This document shows, in pieces, positions 20,401 through 31,140 of a stretch of DNA of 64,000 nt. The number at the start of each line of letters is the position of its first letter. Positions within the stretch are counted from its first letter, which is position 1. Made by a program: the position numbers and the translations under genes. Where the stretch lies: positions 1,415,501 to 1,479,500 of the forward strand of contig OX442324.1 in assembly GCA_949358305.1 (NCBI GenBank), given 5' to 3'. The stretch is from Strigamia acuminata (taxonomy: Eukaryota > Arthropoda > Chilopoda > Geophilomorpha > Linotaeniidae). The notes beneath the pieces were generated by a model, which was not told where the DNA came from, ran no database searches, and saw only the letters and a program-made list of their open reading frames with translations.

Positions 20401-22188
20401 ACGCGTCTTTTTCGCTCTAATGCACGCGTCACACGGGTCCATGTCTTTATTAGACAATTTCACTCCAAAAATATCTGTTGACTTTTCCATGTCAACAATA
20501 CCCTTCGTGTGTAAATGTGCCATCCGGCCGTGCCAATAACTAATATCTAACCCTTTATCTGCCTTTACATTAGGTTGAACCCCTTTAACTCTGTCGGCCG
20601 GAAGCGCACTCACGTCAATTCCGCCGGAAACAGTTAAAGTCTTTGGAGTTTTACTGCCCTTAATGCCCTTCGGTGTTGTCAACACCTCACAGTAAGACGG
20701 TTTCGTAATTTCGCTCGCCTGCGTTACGCATTCACTCGGGTTAGTATTAGGTAAAACGCTATTATTTACAACATTAACACTTTCAGTAACATCTGATTGG
20801 TTAGTAATCGGATTACTTATGCCAGGTGCTTCCGCATGCGTCGGAATTGCACTTGCATTTACAGAAGGAACCGCAATCTGACAAGAACTCTTGTACATTC
20901 TATCCGACTGACGCATGGCGGTCAGTATTGGTTCCGTAATCCGTTGTTTGAAAATGACCATTTTCCCTTCACCAACTCGGGTTATATACCCAGCCTCATC
21001 AGTGCGACCGAGGGAAATCAAATTTTTAGTAAAATTTGGTGCATAAAACACATTCTTTAATATGAATGGGTGCCCTTGAGATTTATCCCTTGATTCGAGC
21101 TTTATATCTCCTACCCCATCAATTTTGGATGAACCCTCACCCAATCGCACTGAATAATTCGAAAGAGGCTTATAATTCACAAAACCATGTTTAGTGAAGG
21201 TAAAATGGTCCGTGGCACCAGTGTCCACGTACCACGCCATGTCTTGCACCCCCGATGATGTTACAAATGAAGACACGGTTGTCGTTGATTGTCCAATAGT
21301 CTGCTGAAGCGATGTGTAGAATCCTTCCAGTTCCTCAGAAGAGCTCAGGTTAGCTTTCCTTCCCCGTGCACGGCCTCGGCCTTTGCCGCGCCCACTAGAC
21401 TGAGAAATGTTCGATGCAGATTTGGTCGGCACAATCGTAAAGCCCTGTTTCGATGAAGGGCAATCGCGTGAAAAGTGTCCTTTTCCGCCGCAGTTATAGC
21501 AAACAGTTCCTTTTTGCTGTGACCGTTGTGGGTTCGTCGCATAAGCTCCCGTTGCAGATGCAGTCGCATCCCTCGGCGCAGTCCCACCATGGGTCCTGTT
21601 ATACTCAGCAAGGAGCCTTTCTTTGACTTTCGCGACCGTGAAGTCGGCTTTGTCCCAGTGGTACACGATGGATTTTAGAGCCTCGTATTCAGGCCCGAGG
21701 AAATCCAAATATTGGAACGCGATTTCCTTTTCCGTTAAAGTAATGTCCACGTCCTTTAACTCTATCGCCTTCCTGTCCACCCTAGAGGTGAACACGACCA
21801 TGTCGTCCCCTGGAAGCATTTGGAGCTGTAAAAACTCCCGGCGTAGCCTGGCTTGTCGCGCCATCGTGGTCGGCTGGTACGCCGTTTTTAACGCGTCCCA
21901 CGCTCCCTTTGCTGTTTTATGTGCAACAGCAACCCCTTTTTGCGCTTCTGTGCAGCCAAGACAAATGGAGGAACGTGCACGGGATTCGCGTGCCTGAAAA
22001 TCGCGTTTCTCCTTCGGAGAGGCCGTTACGGCCAATGCTGGCTCAGTTCCAACAACGTGGCTCCAGACTCCTTGGTGCTCTAAATAGAGCTGCATATCTA
22101 CTGCCCATGAGTCATAATTGTTGCCATCAAGTTTGCGAATGTTTACATTGAATGGCTTGGAAAAATCTTCCATATTTTCACTAGCCAT
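17452..22188 (-). CDS. Copia Gag-Pol polyprotein, full length
   Basis: The ORF is open to 22251, but the first ATG with a Gag-like start (MASENMEDFSKPF) is at 22188, giving 1578 residues, normal for Copia. In order: Gag; CCHC knuckle CYNCGGKGHFSRDC (~230); protease WYVDTGATDHF (Asp ~322); pre-integrase YWHGRMAHLH; integrase with Asp ~617 (HMDVWG), Asp ~680 (RTDRGGEF) and Glu ~716 (SVAERANR), i.e. D,D(35)E; reverse transcriptase with YVDD (~1264); RNase H with FTDASY, MESEF and DSTAAI. All catalytic residues are visible and there is no stop or frameshift. It should be able to support its own retrotransposition and possibly supply enzymes to related defective elements. Confidence 0.95.
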   Translation of the reverse strand: MASENMEDFSKPFNVNIRKLDGNNYDSWAVDMQLYLEHQGVWSHVVGTEPALAVTASPKEKRDFQARESRARSSICLGCTEAQKGVAVAHKTAKGAWDALKTAYQPTTMARQARLRREFLQLQMLPGDDMVVFTSRVDRKAIELKDVDITLTEKEIAFQYLDFLGPEYEALKSIVYHWDKADFTVAKVKERLLAEYNRTHGGTAPRDATASATGAYATNPQRSQQKGTVCYNCGGKGHFSRDCPSSKQGFTIVPTKSASNISQSSGRGKGRGRARGRKANLSSSEELEGFYTSLQQTIGQSTTTVSSFVTSSGVQDMAWYVDTGATDHFTFTKHGFVNYKPLSNYSVRLGEGSSKIDGVGDIKLESRDKSQGHPFILKNVFYAPNFTKNLISLGRTDEAGYITRVGEGKMVIFKQRITEPILTAMRQSDRMYKSSCQIAVPSVNASAIPTHAEAPGISNPITNQSDVTESVNVVNNSVLPNTNPSECVTQASEITKPSYCEVLTTPKGIKGSKTPKTLTVSGGIDVSALPADRVKGVQPNVKADKGLDISYWHGRMAHLHTKGIVDMEKSTDIFGVKLSNKDMDPCDACIRAKKTRAGFPPIGQILTKGILDLVHMDVWGASQTKTLGGGNYFLLIVDDFSRFMWIYIMKKKSDVLGIFKIWQKEIERSTSKKVKAVRTDRGGEFISKEWEDYAQQEGIKCERTNAYSPEMNSVAERANRLILEGVRAMLIETGLPKRLWGELAVTLVYIKNLYPHPKLNNRSPYNVFYNKRASVRHLRCIGSKCYTHIPAQQRHSKLEPRAWVGALVGYCTDTKGYRIWDPSRNKIFGSKHVTVNENEYWYEKGNNINGRGKEQSQSFEYFNVSDLGLESDDETPIPVRLAPVHVPVPTPSQPSPGLVPPVQVPPVPGAGLPAPTVPIISTALPVTKLPLPQTPKHTVFQKPRLIEFTGEPTDETSDDEEVFQEALLASPNVRGGQGDVTIGGVPLLKLNMNDWDVRPYVRQTGRDAGTTYAHYVAPDKKRLRSRIEALHWCQANGYEFEADLFDFSGKTQNEDLPNPFAGCCALEPNTYEEAIKGERRTEWVDAMQEEIDIFNERKVYEEVDCEKDQQLLGSKWIYKIKRDNTGVIRRHRARLVAQGFKQRPGIDFTEVFSPVVNFVVILVLFCMLVVLMNWRDTHADIKSAYLYGDLDEVQYMSIPKGFQTQQNVGKCWKLYKALYGLHQSGRMWFERLHDRLLHIGFKPVPGFNCVYCMDRDVVLVVYVDDLVIFSRNEKIEKDVLSWITDHFQMVNLGPVTLLLGIEFTRVNGKILIHQRKYIERLCAHFKIDGSHKVHLPGAVGTMIMGVKKDEQIDTVFPYRSLVGSLLFLASRTRPDILFSTIVLSQYNERHSQRHVNMLLQVLRYLKSTEDYCIDLSRCKSALLTVFTDASYATDVDQRRSFGGHVVFLGGVPVSWSCRKQKMTTLSVMESEFVAIVDGVRELIWLKRLFNMSVMFDYFGNLQPCVLADSTAAIQYSKNRVENKANKHIEVRFHYLRDLYESKIFDIRHVPGKLNVADLLTKWLARPRLTELCEHIFDL

Positions 22189-23319
22189 GATGCGATGCGT
22201 AGCACAATACACAAAATCACTTAGAATCACAACACTTGCAAAATATAACACTTAACCCACCAAAAATTAGGCGAAAAATAATACAATTCCACCCGGGGTA
22301 CAGCTCAATAAGTGAGCACAACTTCTCCGACTAGTCGCTACAAGGACCTCCGACCGACACACCTGGGGTCGCGGGAAAATCCCCTTGCTTCGAGCAAGCC
22401 TAGCCGAAAATAAGACGACACTAGGCGAATGCCTAAAGGGTGCCGAATATATTAAAGGGCCCAAACAAAACCTTAATAATATTCACAAATAATTTCGAAC
22501 CCAAATATATACACTTAAATGATGTGAAGATGGCAAGTTGTGATGTTTTCAGTGCTGGAAATCGTTGGCTTTCACTTGTGCACCTGGCACAAGGCTTAAC
22601 CGGTCCCAGCGATGCGCAGATACACTTCACGTGCAAATCCGCGATGCGTTCCGGCTCGTCGCACGAAACGCGTCCAAAAATGGAAAATATCGATCCAAAT
22701 TGACCCGTACCGATGCTCTGGTCGTTGTACGAACGTCGTACGTTCGTATCCAACTCGTTATAGGCGAGCGACGTCTTGAAAACGTTGTGGAAATTAATTC
22801 CGGTTGCCGCTGGCGAAAAATGCTTCGTTTTCGACGAAAACCTCTTCAAATCGTCCCGAAACCAGTCCCAATCGATTCCTTGGGTCTGTTTCTGGTCCCC
22901 CGTCGTTAATTCCAGCGCTGGGATCCACACGTTGACTCGATGACAGCCCGAATCCGTCCTTAAACACAGGTCGCACTGGGCGCCGCCATTTTGAAATGAC
23001 GCGTCATCGTGCGAATGAAAACAAGAAAAATGGCTTATAATACGCCGAAATAAATGCAAAAAGTACTTCACTGTGTTCCTGCTATTTATACAGCTGATTC
23101 TACGGTGATTCAACACCGTTTGTGGTCGAAATTTGTCCGAAACGATCGATCCTGCTTCGGGTCGCAATTCGCGGACTTCACTGCTCGGCGACGTGCGGGA
23201 AACGTTTCGTATCGCCCGCCCCTCGTTTTCCGTGCGTCGTGGCCGCTCCAGACGTGGAAAATCGCCGAGAAAGTATGAATTTCGACAGGAACTCACCCAC
23301 GCAAGCCTCTGCTACCACT
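22189..23319 (-). other. Copia leader and primer site
   Basis: TGGTAGCAGAGG (minus strand, next to the right-hand LTR) matches the initiator tRNA-Met 3' end. The ~1.1-kb leader contains a 287-codon stop-free frame (22433-23296) opening at GTG, with no ATG near its start. Its central part aligns gap-free with the leader of the tandem Copia, at roughly four-fifths nucleotide identity by eye. Confidence 0.6.
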
Positions 23320-23789
23320 TGTAGGCCATTAAATCAATAAAGTGAGTCCAATCCTGATTTCAGTCTTTTGCATTACTAGCACAAATTGTGCCGCCATCTT
23401 TATTGCAGTGGAAAAACATAACATGTGGTTTGAGGTTATTTGACCTCACAAACTATAGGGAGAACAAATCAATACTTCATTTAGTTGATTTGTTCTGTAC
23501 ACTATTAAAATATAAACACAACTTAGGACAGAACAAATTTCTATAATACACAATGCTCATTTGAGCAGACGACGATTAAATAAGTCATTATATGGAGGGA
23601 AATCAGTTGTGGTACATACACACGCAATTTATAAAAACAATAGCAACTGATTTACAATTCCGGGACATGATACAATGAAATACTAATCGCGTGACAATCG
23701 CGCTAATTCGGAAACGCACGAAGTAATCTCTCCATCGTAAATCGGAACTGACTGTGACAACACTTGTCCCTAAACTTTACATATCAATA
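23320..23789 (-). repeat. Copia LTR (5' LTR)
   Basis: 470 bp; it holds the promoter of the minus-strand element. The 12-bp inverted repeat is at 23461-23496. Confidence 0.92.
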
Positions 23790-26700
23790 GGTTCTACGAC
23801 CGAAGAATTAAAATTTTAATCGTCTTTCTTTTTTCGTGTGATATTTTTTTTACCTCGTACCGATCGCCACATCGGACACGAGTAGAATGCACGCAACCGC
23901 ACGCATGCTGCGAGGTTTAGACGGACGAAGAAATGCCGGTGCGGGAGCTTATTTTCGGGACGAGTCGTCGGGGCTACCGCTGCCGCTGCCGCCGCTCAAC
24001 GACGCCACATGCCCCTATTCTCGCCGGGACGGGCGTGTTCTATTCTCGATTTATTTGTTTCTTCATTTATTTATTATTTTGACCGGCCCGAAGGCCAGTC
24101 TGAGACCGAGAGGCGAAAGGCGCATATTGCCATTGGAAACAACATCGTGTTTGAATGTAAAGACCCGGCTACCGCGCCGCTCGACCGAGCGGCGGGCCCG
24201 AGTTCCGCATTCGATCTGAAAGTGTTGGCAAAACCCATCGAACGTGTTCGGGAAGACTCCCGTCCACAACGACGGCGCGAGACCCCCAGAAGATGAAAAT
24301 AAAATACGAAACGGCTGATTTTCTGTGAAATTTTTATTACGACGAGTTGCGACGAAGATAACCTAATTAACGGTTAAAGCACGAACCGCAAAGTCGGTTC
24401 CACGACCGGAGAATTAAAATTTTAATCGTCTTTCCTTTTGCGTGTAATATTTTTTTTTTACCCCGTACCGATCGCCACACCGGACACGAGTAGAATGCAC
24501 GCGACCGCACGCGCGCTGCGAGGTTTAGACGGACGAAGAAATGCCGGTGCGGGAGCTTATTTTCGGGGCGAGTCGTCGGGGCTACCGCCGCCGCTGCCGC
24601 CGCTCAACGACGCCACCCGCCCCTAGTCTCGCCGGGACGGGAGCGTTCTATTTCCGATTTATTCATTTATTTGTTATTTTGACCGGCCCGAAGGCCAGTC
24701 TGAGCCCGAGACCGATTGGGGACCTGTCGACCACCCATTTGGAGCACAAGCATAAATACCGCACCACCGACCGATCCTCGGGTGGGAGAGGCGAATGCCA
24801 TCTTGTCATCCAACGGGGATCGAGCGGCGCACGAGACGGGGGCGACGGCCCTCTCACTTTGGTCTCGATCTGAGGATCCCCTCAAAATCCGTAGAACGCG
24901 ATGATTGAAACTAACGCCTACTACGAAGGCACGAGATCCCCGGAAGATGAAAATAAAATGCATAACGGCTGATTTTCTATAAAATTTTTATTCCAACAAA
25001 TTACGACGAAGATAACCTAATTAACGGTTAAAGCACGAGCCGCAAAGTCGGTGCCACGACCGGAGAATTAAAATTTTAATCGTCTTTCTTTTTCGTGTGA
25101 TATTTTTTTTACCTCGTACCGGTCGCTACATCGGACACGAGTAGAATGCACGCGACCACACGCGCACTGTGAGGTTTAAACGAACGAACGGATATCGGCG
25201 CGGGAGCTTATTTTTTGGGACGAGCCGTCGTCGCTCAGTGACCCCAGCCGCCTCTATTCGCCGGGACGGATGCGTTTTATTTTCCGACTCATTTATTTAT
25301 TATTTTGACCGACCCGAAAGCCAGTCTGAGACCGAGACCGCTTAGATCATGTTGGGCGGATTGAGGTCCTACCGCACCATCGGCCGACGATCGGACGGAG
25401 AAGCGCGCATACCGCACCATCGACCGATGGTCGGATAGAAGCGCGCATGTACTCGAGTCTCGATCTAAAAGCGTCTTCAAAGTCTATCGGATGCGATGAC
25501 CGGGACTCGCATCGACTGCGACGGTACACGGTCCCTGGGAAATGATTTAAAAATGTAAAACGACGATTATTTTGTAAAACTTTTATTCAAATCTGCCACA
25601 ACGAAAATAACCTAATTAACGGTTAAAGCACGAACCGCAAAGTCGGTTCCACGACCGGAGAATTAAAAATTTAATCGTATTTCTTTTTCGGGTGATATTT
25701 TTTTTTTTTACTCCGTACCGATCGCCACGTCGGACACGAGTAGAATGCAGGCGACCGCATGCGCGCTGCGAGGATTGGACGGGCGAAGGGATGCCGACGC
25801 GGGACCTTATTTTTGGGGCGAGTTAGTCGTCGGGGCTGTCGCTGCCGCTGACGTCGCTCAACGACGCCACCCACCCTTATTCTCGCCGGGACGGGTGCGA
25901 CCTATTTCCGATCCATTTATTTATTTATTTATTTATTATTTTGACCGGCCCGAAGGCCAGTCTGAGACCGAGACCGCTCTCGGAGACCCGTCGACAAAAT
26001 CACTGGCTGGGGCGTGCATTGTACCGACGACCGATAAACAGATGAGTAAAAAAATACCAGTGGTCCGCACCGATCGTCGGGGCGTGAATGTCGGCCTCTC
26101 ACATTGGTCTCGATCCGAAAGCACTCACGGGGTCAATCGAACGCACCGAAGGCGACTCCCATCGACTACGACGGCGCAAGACCCCCGGGAGGTGAAAATA
26201 AAATACGAAACGGCTGATTTTCTATAAAATTTTTATTACAACGAAGTACGACGAAGATAACCTAATTAACGGTTAAAGCACGGACCGCAAAGTCGGTTCC
26301 ACGACCGGAGAATTAAAATTTTTATCGTTTTTCCTTTTGCGTGTGATTTTTTTTTTTAACCCCGTACCGATCGCCACACCGGACACGAGTAGAATGCACG
26401 CGACCGCACGCGCTGCGAGGATTAGACGGACGAAGGACGCATGAAGGGATGCCGACGCGGGATTTTATTTTCGGGGCGAGTCGTCGGGGCTGCCGCTGTC
26501 GCCGCCGTCGCTCAACGACCCCAGCCGCATCTATTCGCCGGGGAGGATACGTTCCATTTTCGGACTTATTTATTTATTTATTTATTTATTTATTTTTGAC
26601 CGTCCCGAAGGCCAGTCTGAGACCGTGGCGAAACAAGGGTGCTTTCGTATCGGATACCGCGCCGCTCGACGGGTACTGGCGCCGCTCGGCCGAGCGGCGG

Positions 26701-26960
26701 GCCCGAGTTCCGCGCCCGATCTGAAAGCATTCGCGAAGCCCGTCGAACGTGTTCGGGAAGACTCCCGTCCACAACGACGACGCGAGACTCTCGGAAGATG
26801 AAAATAAAATACGATACGGCCGATTTTCTATAAAATTTTTATCCCGATAAATCACGACGAAGATAATCCAATTAACCGTTGAAGCACGGGTCGCGGAGTC
26901 GATTCCACGATCGGGGAATCAAATTTCGACTGTCTGTCTTCCCCCGTTACCCGTTTTTTA
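23790..26960. repeat. ~600-650 bp satellite, main block
   Basis: Five consecutive units with the shared border GTCGGTTCCACGACCGG recur at about 24399, 25051, 25646 and 26296 (and degenerate at 26903), i.e. 595-652 bp apart. Each unit has a GC-rich half, an ATTT run, the hairpin GACCGGCCCGAAGGCC (24081, 24681, 25307, 25943, 26598), a variable ~200-bp part and a conserved AT-rich tail. The variable part differs strongly between units while the flanking blocks are conserved, which is unusual for a satellite. Confidence 0.88.
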
Positions 26961-27059
26961 ATTCCGAGCGATGTCCGGCGCGCGCCCGTTCGCTCCCTCC
27001 CTCTACCCGGAATAGACAGACGTGAGAACGGAGCAAAATCTCTGACCTCAACCCGTCCC

Positions 27060-27083
27060 GCCGCTAGTTTATTTATTTTCGAC

Positions 27084-27114
<31 letters not shown>

Positions 27115-27200
27115 TCTATTTATTATTTTGTTTGTTTATTTAATTATTCTATTTCATTTTATTTTTTTAATGAATTATTATTATTATTGTTGTTTAGCTA
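27060..27200. repeat. (TTTA)n microsatellite
   Basis: Long TTTA/TTATT runs between the satellite and the small plus-strand gene. Nothing else recognisable in 26960-27288. Confidence 0.85.
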
Positions 27201-27288
27201 GAAGTATGCTACGTCGCGTGTCATTATCGCCATTGTTATCACCGGGCGTCGCGTCGGTTCATTCGCCAAAATCAGACAGACAGACACA

Positions 27289-28986
27289 ATGGACGCGACA
27301 CGCGCTTCGCACACGGAGGTAAATTATTAAACCATTACTTGTAAAATGTTATTTTGTCAATTGGCCGCGTTCGCGTTTTGCGTGCGCAGAATGCACGAAC
27401 TCACCGAGTTACTCGCGTAAACGTTAGCGTCGCCGTTGTTCTCGTCGCTAGACGAAACGACCAATTTGACGAATGGACGAACGAGTTTAACGAATTTGAT
27501 AAAACTTAACGAGTGGACGAGATTAACGAATGAATGAATAAATAAAAAAAAATAAAGAAATAAATAGGCGTTTGTTTCGGGGCAATTCGTATAGTGCAAC
27601 GAGTCGTGCGGTGAAACTATAGCGCCCCCCTCTCGCTCGTCCGTCAGTCTCTTTTCCTCACCTCCACCCCTTCTTCTTTCGGTTTTACCGCGCTCGCGCT
27701 TCGATTTAATTCAATTTAATTTAATTTATTCCTTCTCTACAGATGCCGATCGAAAACGAGAGCGAGAGTGGGAGCGAGAACGAGGCGCTGACGCAGCTGC
27801 AGCCGCCGCAGTCGCAGCTACCGTCGCAACCACCGTCACCGGGGACGTCGGAGACGCCGACGCAGCCACAGTCGCCGCAGTCGCAGCTACCGTCGCAACC
27901 ACCGTCACCGGGGACGTCGGAGACGCCGACGCAGCCACGGTCGCCGCAGTCGCAGCTACCGTCGCAACCACCGTCACCGGGGACGTCGGAGACGCCGACG
28001 CAGCCACAGTCGCCGCAGTCGCAGCTACCGTCGCAACCACCGTCACCGGGGACGTCGGAGACGCCGACGCAGCCACGGTCGCCGCAGTCGCAGCTACCGT
28101 CGCAACCACCGTCACCGGGGACGTCGGAGACGCCGACGCAGCCACGGTCGCCGCAGTCGCAGCTACCGTCGCAACCACCGTCACCGGGGACGTCGGAGAC
28201 GCCGACGCAGCCACGGTCGCCGCAGTCGCAGCTACCGTCGCAACTACCGTCACCGGGGACGTCGGAGACGCCGACGCAGCCACAGTCGCCGGAGACGCAG
28301 CGAACGGTAAAGCGTCCCGGGGAAGCGGGCGATCCGGCGCCAACCAAAAAGGTATCCCGTCAAGATTGTCGTCGTTCATTCGTCTATTCATTCGTCTATT
28401 CCCCCTCCATTTTCCAGCTGCGTCAAGACGGAGAATCGTCGCCAGCGCGCGTCGTCGCCTCGTCGTCGAGCGACGCCGTCCCATCTACGTCGTCTGCCGC
28501 TCCCTTGTCGGGCGGGCTGGAGGCTCCGGCAAAGACAGTGGCGGAGGAGGGAGAGGGCGAAGAAGGAGGAGAGGGAGGAGAAGGAGAAGAAGAGGAAGAA
28601 GAAGAAGATGAAGAGGAAGAGGAGGAAGAGAGCGACGACCGAGACGTCGCCGATGGAGTCGAGTTGCTCCCGGCTGGAGGCCCCGTGTTCTCGCGTTTGG
28701 CGTTGGACGCGCACCGCGCTATAGTTAGAATGCTGATGCGCATGGTGAGTGAGTCAGTCGGTGGAAAACGTTCACCGTGCATGTACGCACCTTTTTTCCC
28801 CGTATTTCGACGAACATTCGTTTTTTTTTTTTTTTTTTTTAGCCGCCACCCAACACTGGTGGCTCCTCCGACGCACCGGCGGTTACCCGCGAGTCGAAGA
28901 AACGGGATGGTAAGCGAATTCTCCATTACGCGCCTCTTTTTCGGGCGTCTTCAAATACTCATTTTTCTTCTTTCATTTCAGAATAG
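27289..28986 (+). CDS. Acidic repeat protein, five exons, unknown function
   Basis: Exons 27289-27318, 27743-28351, 28418-28744, 28843-28909 and 28982-28986 all have GT-AG borders and consistent phases, giving 345 residues. Exon 1 supplies the ATG (MDATRASHTE). Exon 2 has about seven copies of a 23-residue Pro/Ser/Thr/Gln repeat (core QLPSQPPSPGTSETPTQP) encoded by a 69-bp repeat. Exon 3 has a long Glu/Asp run and then a short ordered-looking piece (FSRLALDAHRAIVRMLMRM). The C-terminus is basic (RESKKRDE). AATAAA-like signals follow at ~29148. Intrinsically disordered and probably nuclear is an inference. Exon 1 is short and the least certain; a start at 27743 is the alternative. Confidence 0.62.
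27812..28295 (+). repeat. 69-bp coding minisatellite
   Basis: About seven near-identical 69-bp copies inside exon 2 of the small acidic-repeat gene. Copies differ mainly at one CAG/CGG codon (Gln/Arg), so the array is recent or being homogenised. The antisense frames are open only because of the repeat composition. Confidence 0.93.
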
Positions 28987-29029
28987 ACGGATGGATAGAT
29001 AAAGGCGACGTCGAGGATCGAAACGGCCA

Positions 29030-29170
29030 ATATTTCATTTCATTTCATTTCATCTTTATTTTATTTTATTTTATTTTATTTTTTTATGTATTCGATTTGT
29101 TTATTAATTTTCATTTGTTTTTATCGATTCGTTTAAAATGCTAGACGAATAAAAAATAAATAGATAAACG
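29030..29170. repeat. AT-rich low-complexity tract
   Basis: (ATTTC)n and (TTTTA)n runs followed by AATAAAAAATAAA; probably the 3' untranslated and polyadenylation region of the upstream gene. Confidence 0.6.
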
Positions 29171-29489
29171 AATTCGGTTTTTGTTGCGTGGTTTCTTTAA
29201 GCGAGCTCGGGGTTGCCTCGCACGCACGGGGGGCGCACCGGTAGTTACTTCCGTGGTGTTGCGCCGTGCACACCGTGCGCCGACGGTAGTTTGCGCGCAT
29301 TGTCTGTCGCGCGACCCACTCGGTCTATCGGTACGGAGGCATCGTCGTGGTTCGTATTTTGGAGCGGCCGTGTCTGGCCTCGAGAGGGAGAGGAGGGGGA
29401 GGAGGAGGAGGGAGGGGAGACGGTGACGAATATTTATTTTGAAACAAATTACCGGGACTACCGGCGCTCGTTGGCGCCCGTTGTCCCGT

Positions 29490-30060
29490 GCGGGCCGTTA
29501 ACGGGCCGCCGACGATCCCGCAACGGCCCCGTAACGGCCCGTACGGGCCGTTAACGGGCCGCACAAGGTCGGCGAGGCCGCCGCACGGGCCGCCGACGGT
29601 CCCGTAACGACCCCGTTAACGGCCTGTGCGGGCCGTTAACGGGCCGCCGACGGTCCCGTCACGACCCCGTAACGGCCCGTACAAGTCGTTGACGGGATCG
29701 CGACGGTCCCGTCACGATCCCGTAACGGCCCGCACAGGCCGTTAACGGGCCGCCGACGGTCCCGTCACGATCCCGTAACGGCCCGTACAAGCCGTTGACG
29801 GGATCGTGACGGTCCCGTCACGATCCCGTAACGGCCCGCACGGGCCGTTAACGGGCCGCCGACGGTCCCGTCACGATCCCGTCACGGCCTGTGCGGGCCG
29901 TTAACGGGCCGCACGAGGTCGGCGAGGCCGCCGCACGGGCCGCCGACGGTCCCGTAACGGCCCGTACAAGCCGTTAACGGGCCGCCGACGGTCCCGTCAC
30001 GATCCCGTAACGGCCCGTCATGATCCCGTAACGGCCCGTTACGGCCCTTGGCCGTAACGG
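29490..30060. repeat. ~52-bp GC-rich tandem repeat
   Basis: Many copies of a unit with GGGCCGTTAACGGGCC (an inverted repeat around GTTAAC) and GACGGTCCCGTCACG. The whole stretch is CpG-rich and self-complementary, so RNA from either strand would fold strongly. Confidence 0.85.
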
Positions 30061-30292
30061 GCTGAAAACGGGAAAACTGAGAGAGTCGGGTGCGAGACCA
30101 CGTGACCCGGAGTGTGGTTTTTGGGGGCGAGGGCCGTCCTCTGACCGCGCCGTGACGCGCCCCGAGTCGGATCAAGAGGCGACCCGGTCGGAAACCGAAC
30201 CTCGGGGTTCCTCGAGGCGTGGTTTTTTGGGGACGGGGGGAGGGGGGGATCGGGTCGCGTGCTCCGACCGCGCCGCAACGCGCCGTGGGTCG

Positions 30293-30437
30293 GTCACCAA
30301 CTTTTGTCAATATTTTATAAATTTCCACGGAATTTCAGCAATGTTTTACATAAGTCCGTCAAATCGGGCAGAAATATCCCGTACAATGTCGCTGCAATTC
30401 TGTGGAAATTTATCAGATATTGACAAAATTCGGTGAC
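30293..30437. mobile_element. Small inverted-repeat element (possible MITE)
   Basis: Arms of ~45 bp face each other: GGTCACCAACTTTTGTCAAT at the left and its near-complement ending ATTGACAAAATTCGGTGAC at the right, around an ~50-bp centre. No clear target duplication was found, so it may be a palindromic remnant. Confidence 0.45.
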
Positions 30438-31140
30438 GGGCGGAAGGGCGATTCCCGGGCGGAAGAGAGAGAGAGAGAGAGGGAGGACGGCCGGCGCCTA
30501 CGCCGACGGGGCGCGTGTGGACGCTCGATTTACTGGCGCGTTGGACAAGTCAAAAAAAATTTCCCAATGTCTGACAAAAATTCCATCGAATCACGGCAAT
30601 ATTTGACAACACTTGCACAGATTTTTAGCAACATTCATCGGCGAGGTCGTTGATGAACTCGCTTTACCCCGATGAATCTCGCGCGACAACAACCCTGCGA
30701 AAATACCAAATCTCGTACGAATAATAAACACGGCGCAAACCGCACAAAAACCCACGACATAAAATCGAATGTCGTCTATCGGCACTCTCAGCATTCCCCC
30801 GGACATTTTCCGGAAGAGTTTGACCCGGCCGGAATACGAGGAATAGTCACCCCCAAAGTGTGGATTTTGCGGGTGCACTCGCTTCCGAAGGTTAAAGTTT
30901 TTAGTTTTTTCTAAGTTTTAGCGACGCCATCTTGGCAAACAATTCCTTTGTCTGGGTTTTGGAGATCAGAGATCTTCGAGCACGAAAAAGGTTTCCGCGC
31001 CCGAGCTCCGATTCTACCGAAATCAACAAATAAATACAAAAAAAAGAATTCATCAGTCAAGTTATCACGCGCCACGATCCGACATGGTGTCGGATGTCGG
31101 CGGATTACATTTTTCGATCTTACGGGAAGATCTTATGTTA

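Larger units (their letters stand above)
16963..23789 (-). mobile_element. Complete Copia element, apparently intact
   Basis: Two 470-bp LTRs (16963-17432 and 23320-23789) differ at one position that I noticed (TGTAAGCC versus TGTAGGCC). The 5-bp target duplication is GGTTC (16958-16962 and 23790-23794). On the minus strand it has an initiator-Met primer site, a leader, one uninterrupted ORF and a purine tract before the 3' LTR. Near-identical LTRs and an open ORF indicate recent insertion. It lies inside a satellite unit, so no gene was damaged. It is a diverged relative of the tandem Copia at 4443-13419. Confidence 0.95.

Noticed and set aside
27721-28484. Long minus-strand open frames (Cys/Gly/Asp-rich and Ala/Thr/Val-rich)
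   Set aside because: They are antisense readings of the 69-bp coding repeat; a repeat length divisible by three keeps all frames open. No splice or start evidence.
29181-29564. Arg/Gly-rich short open frames
   Set aside because: Composition-driven frames in a GC-rich, repetitive tract, with no conserved features.
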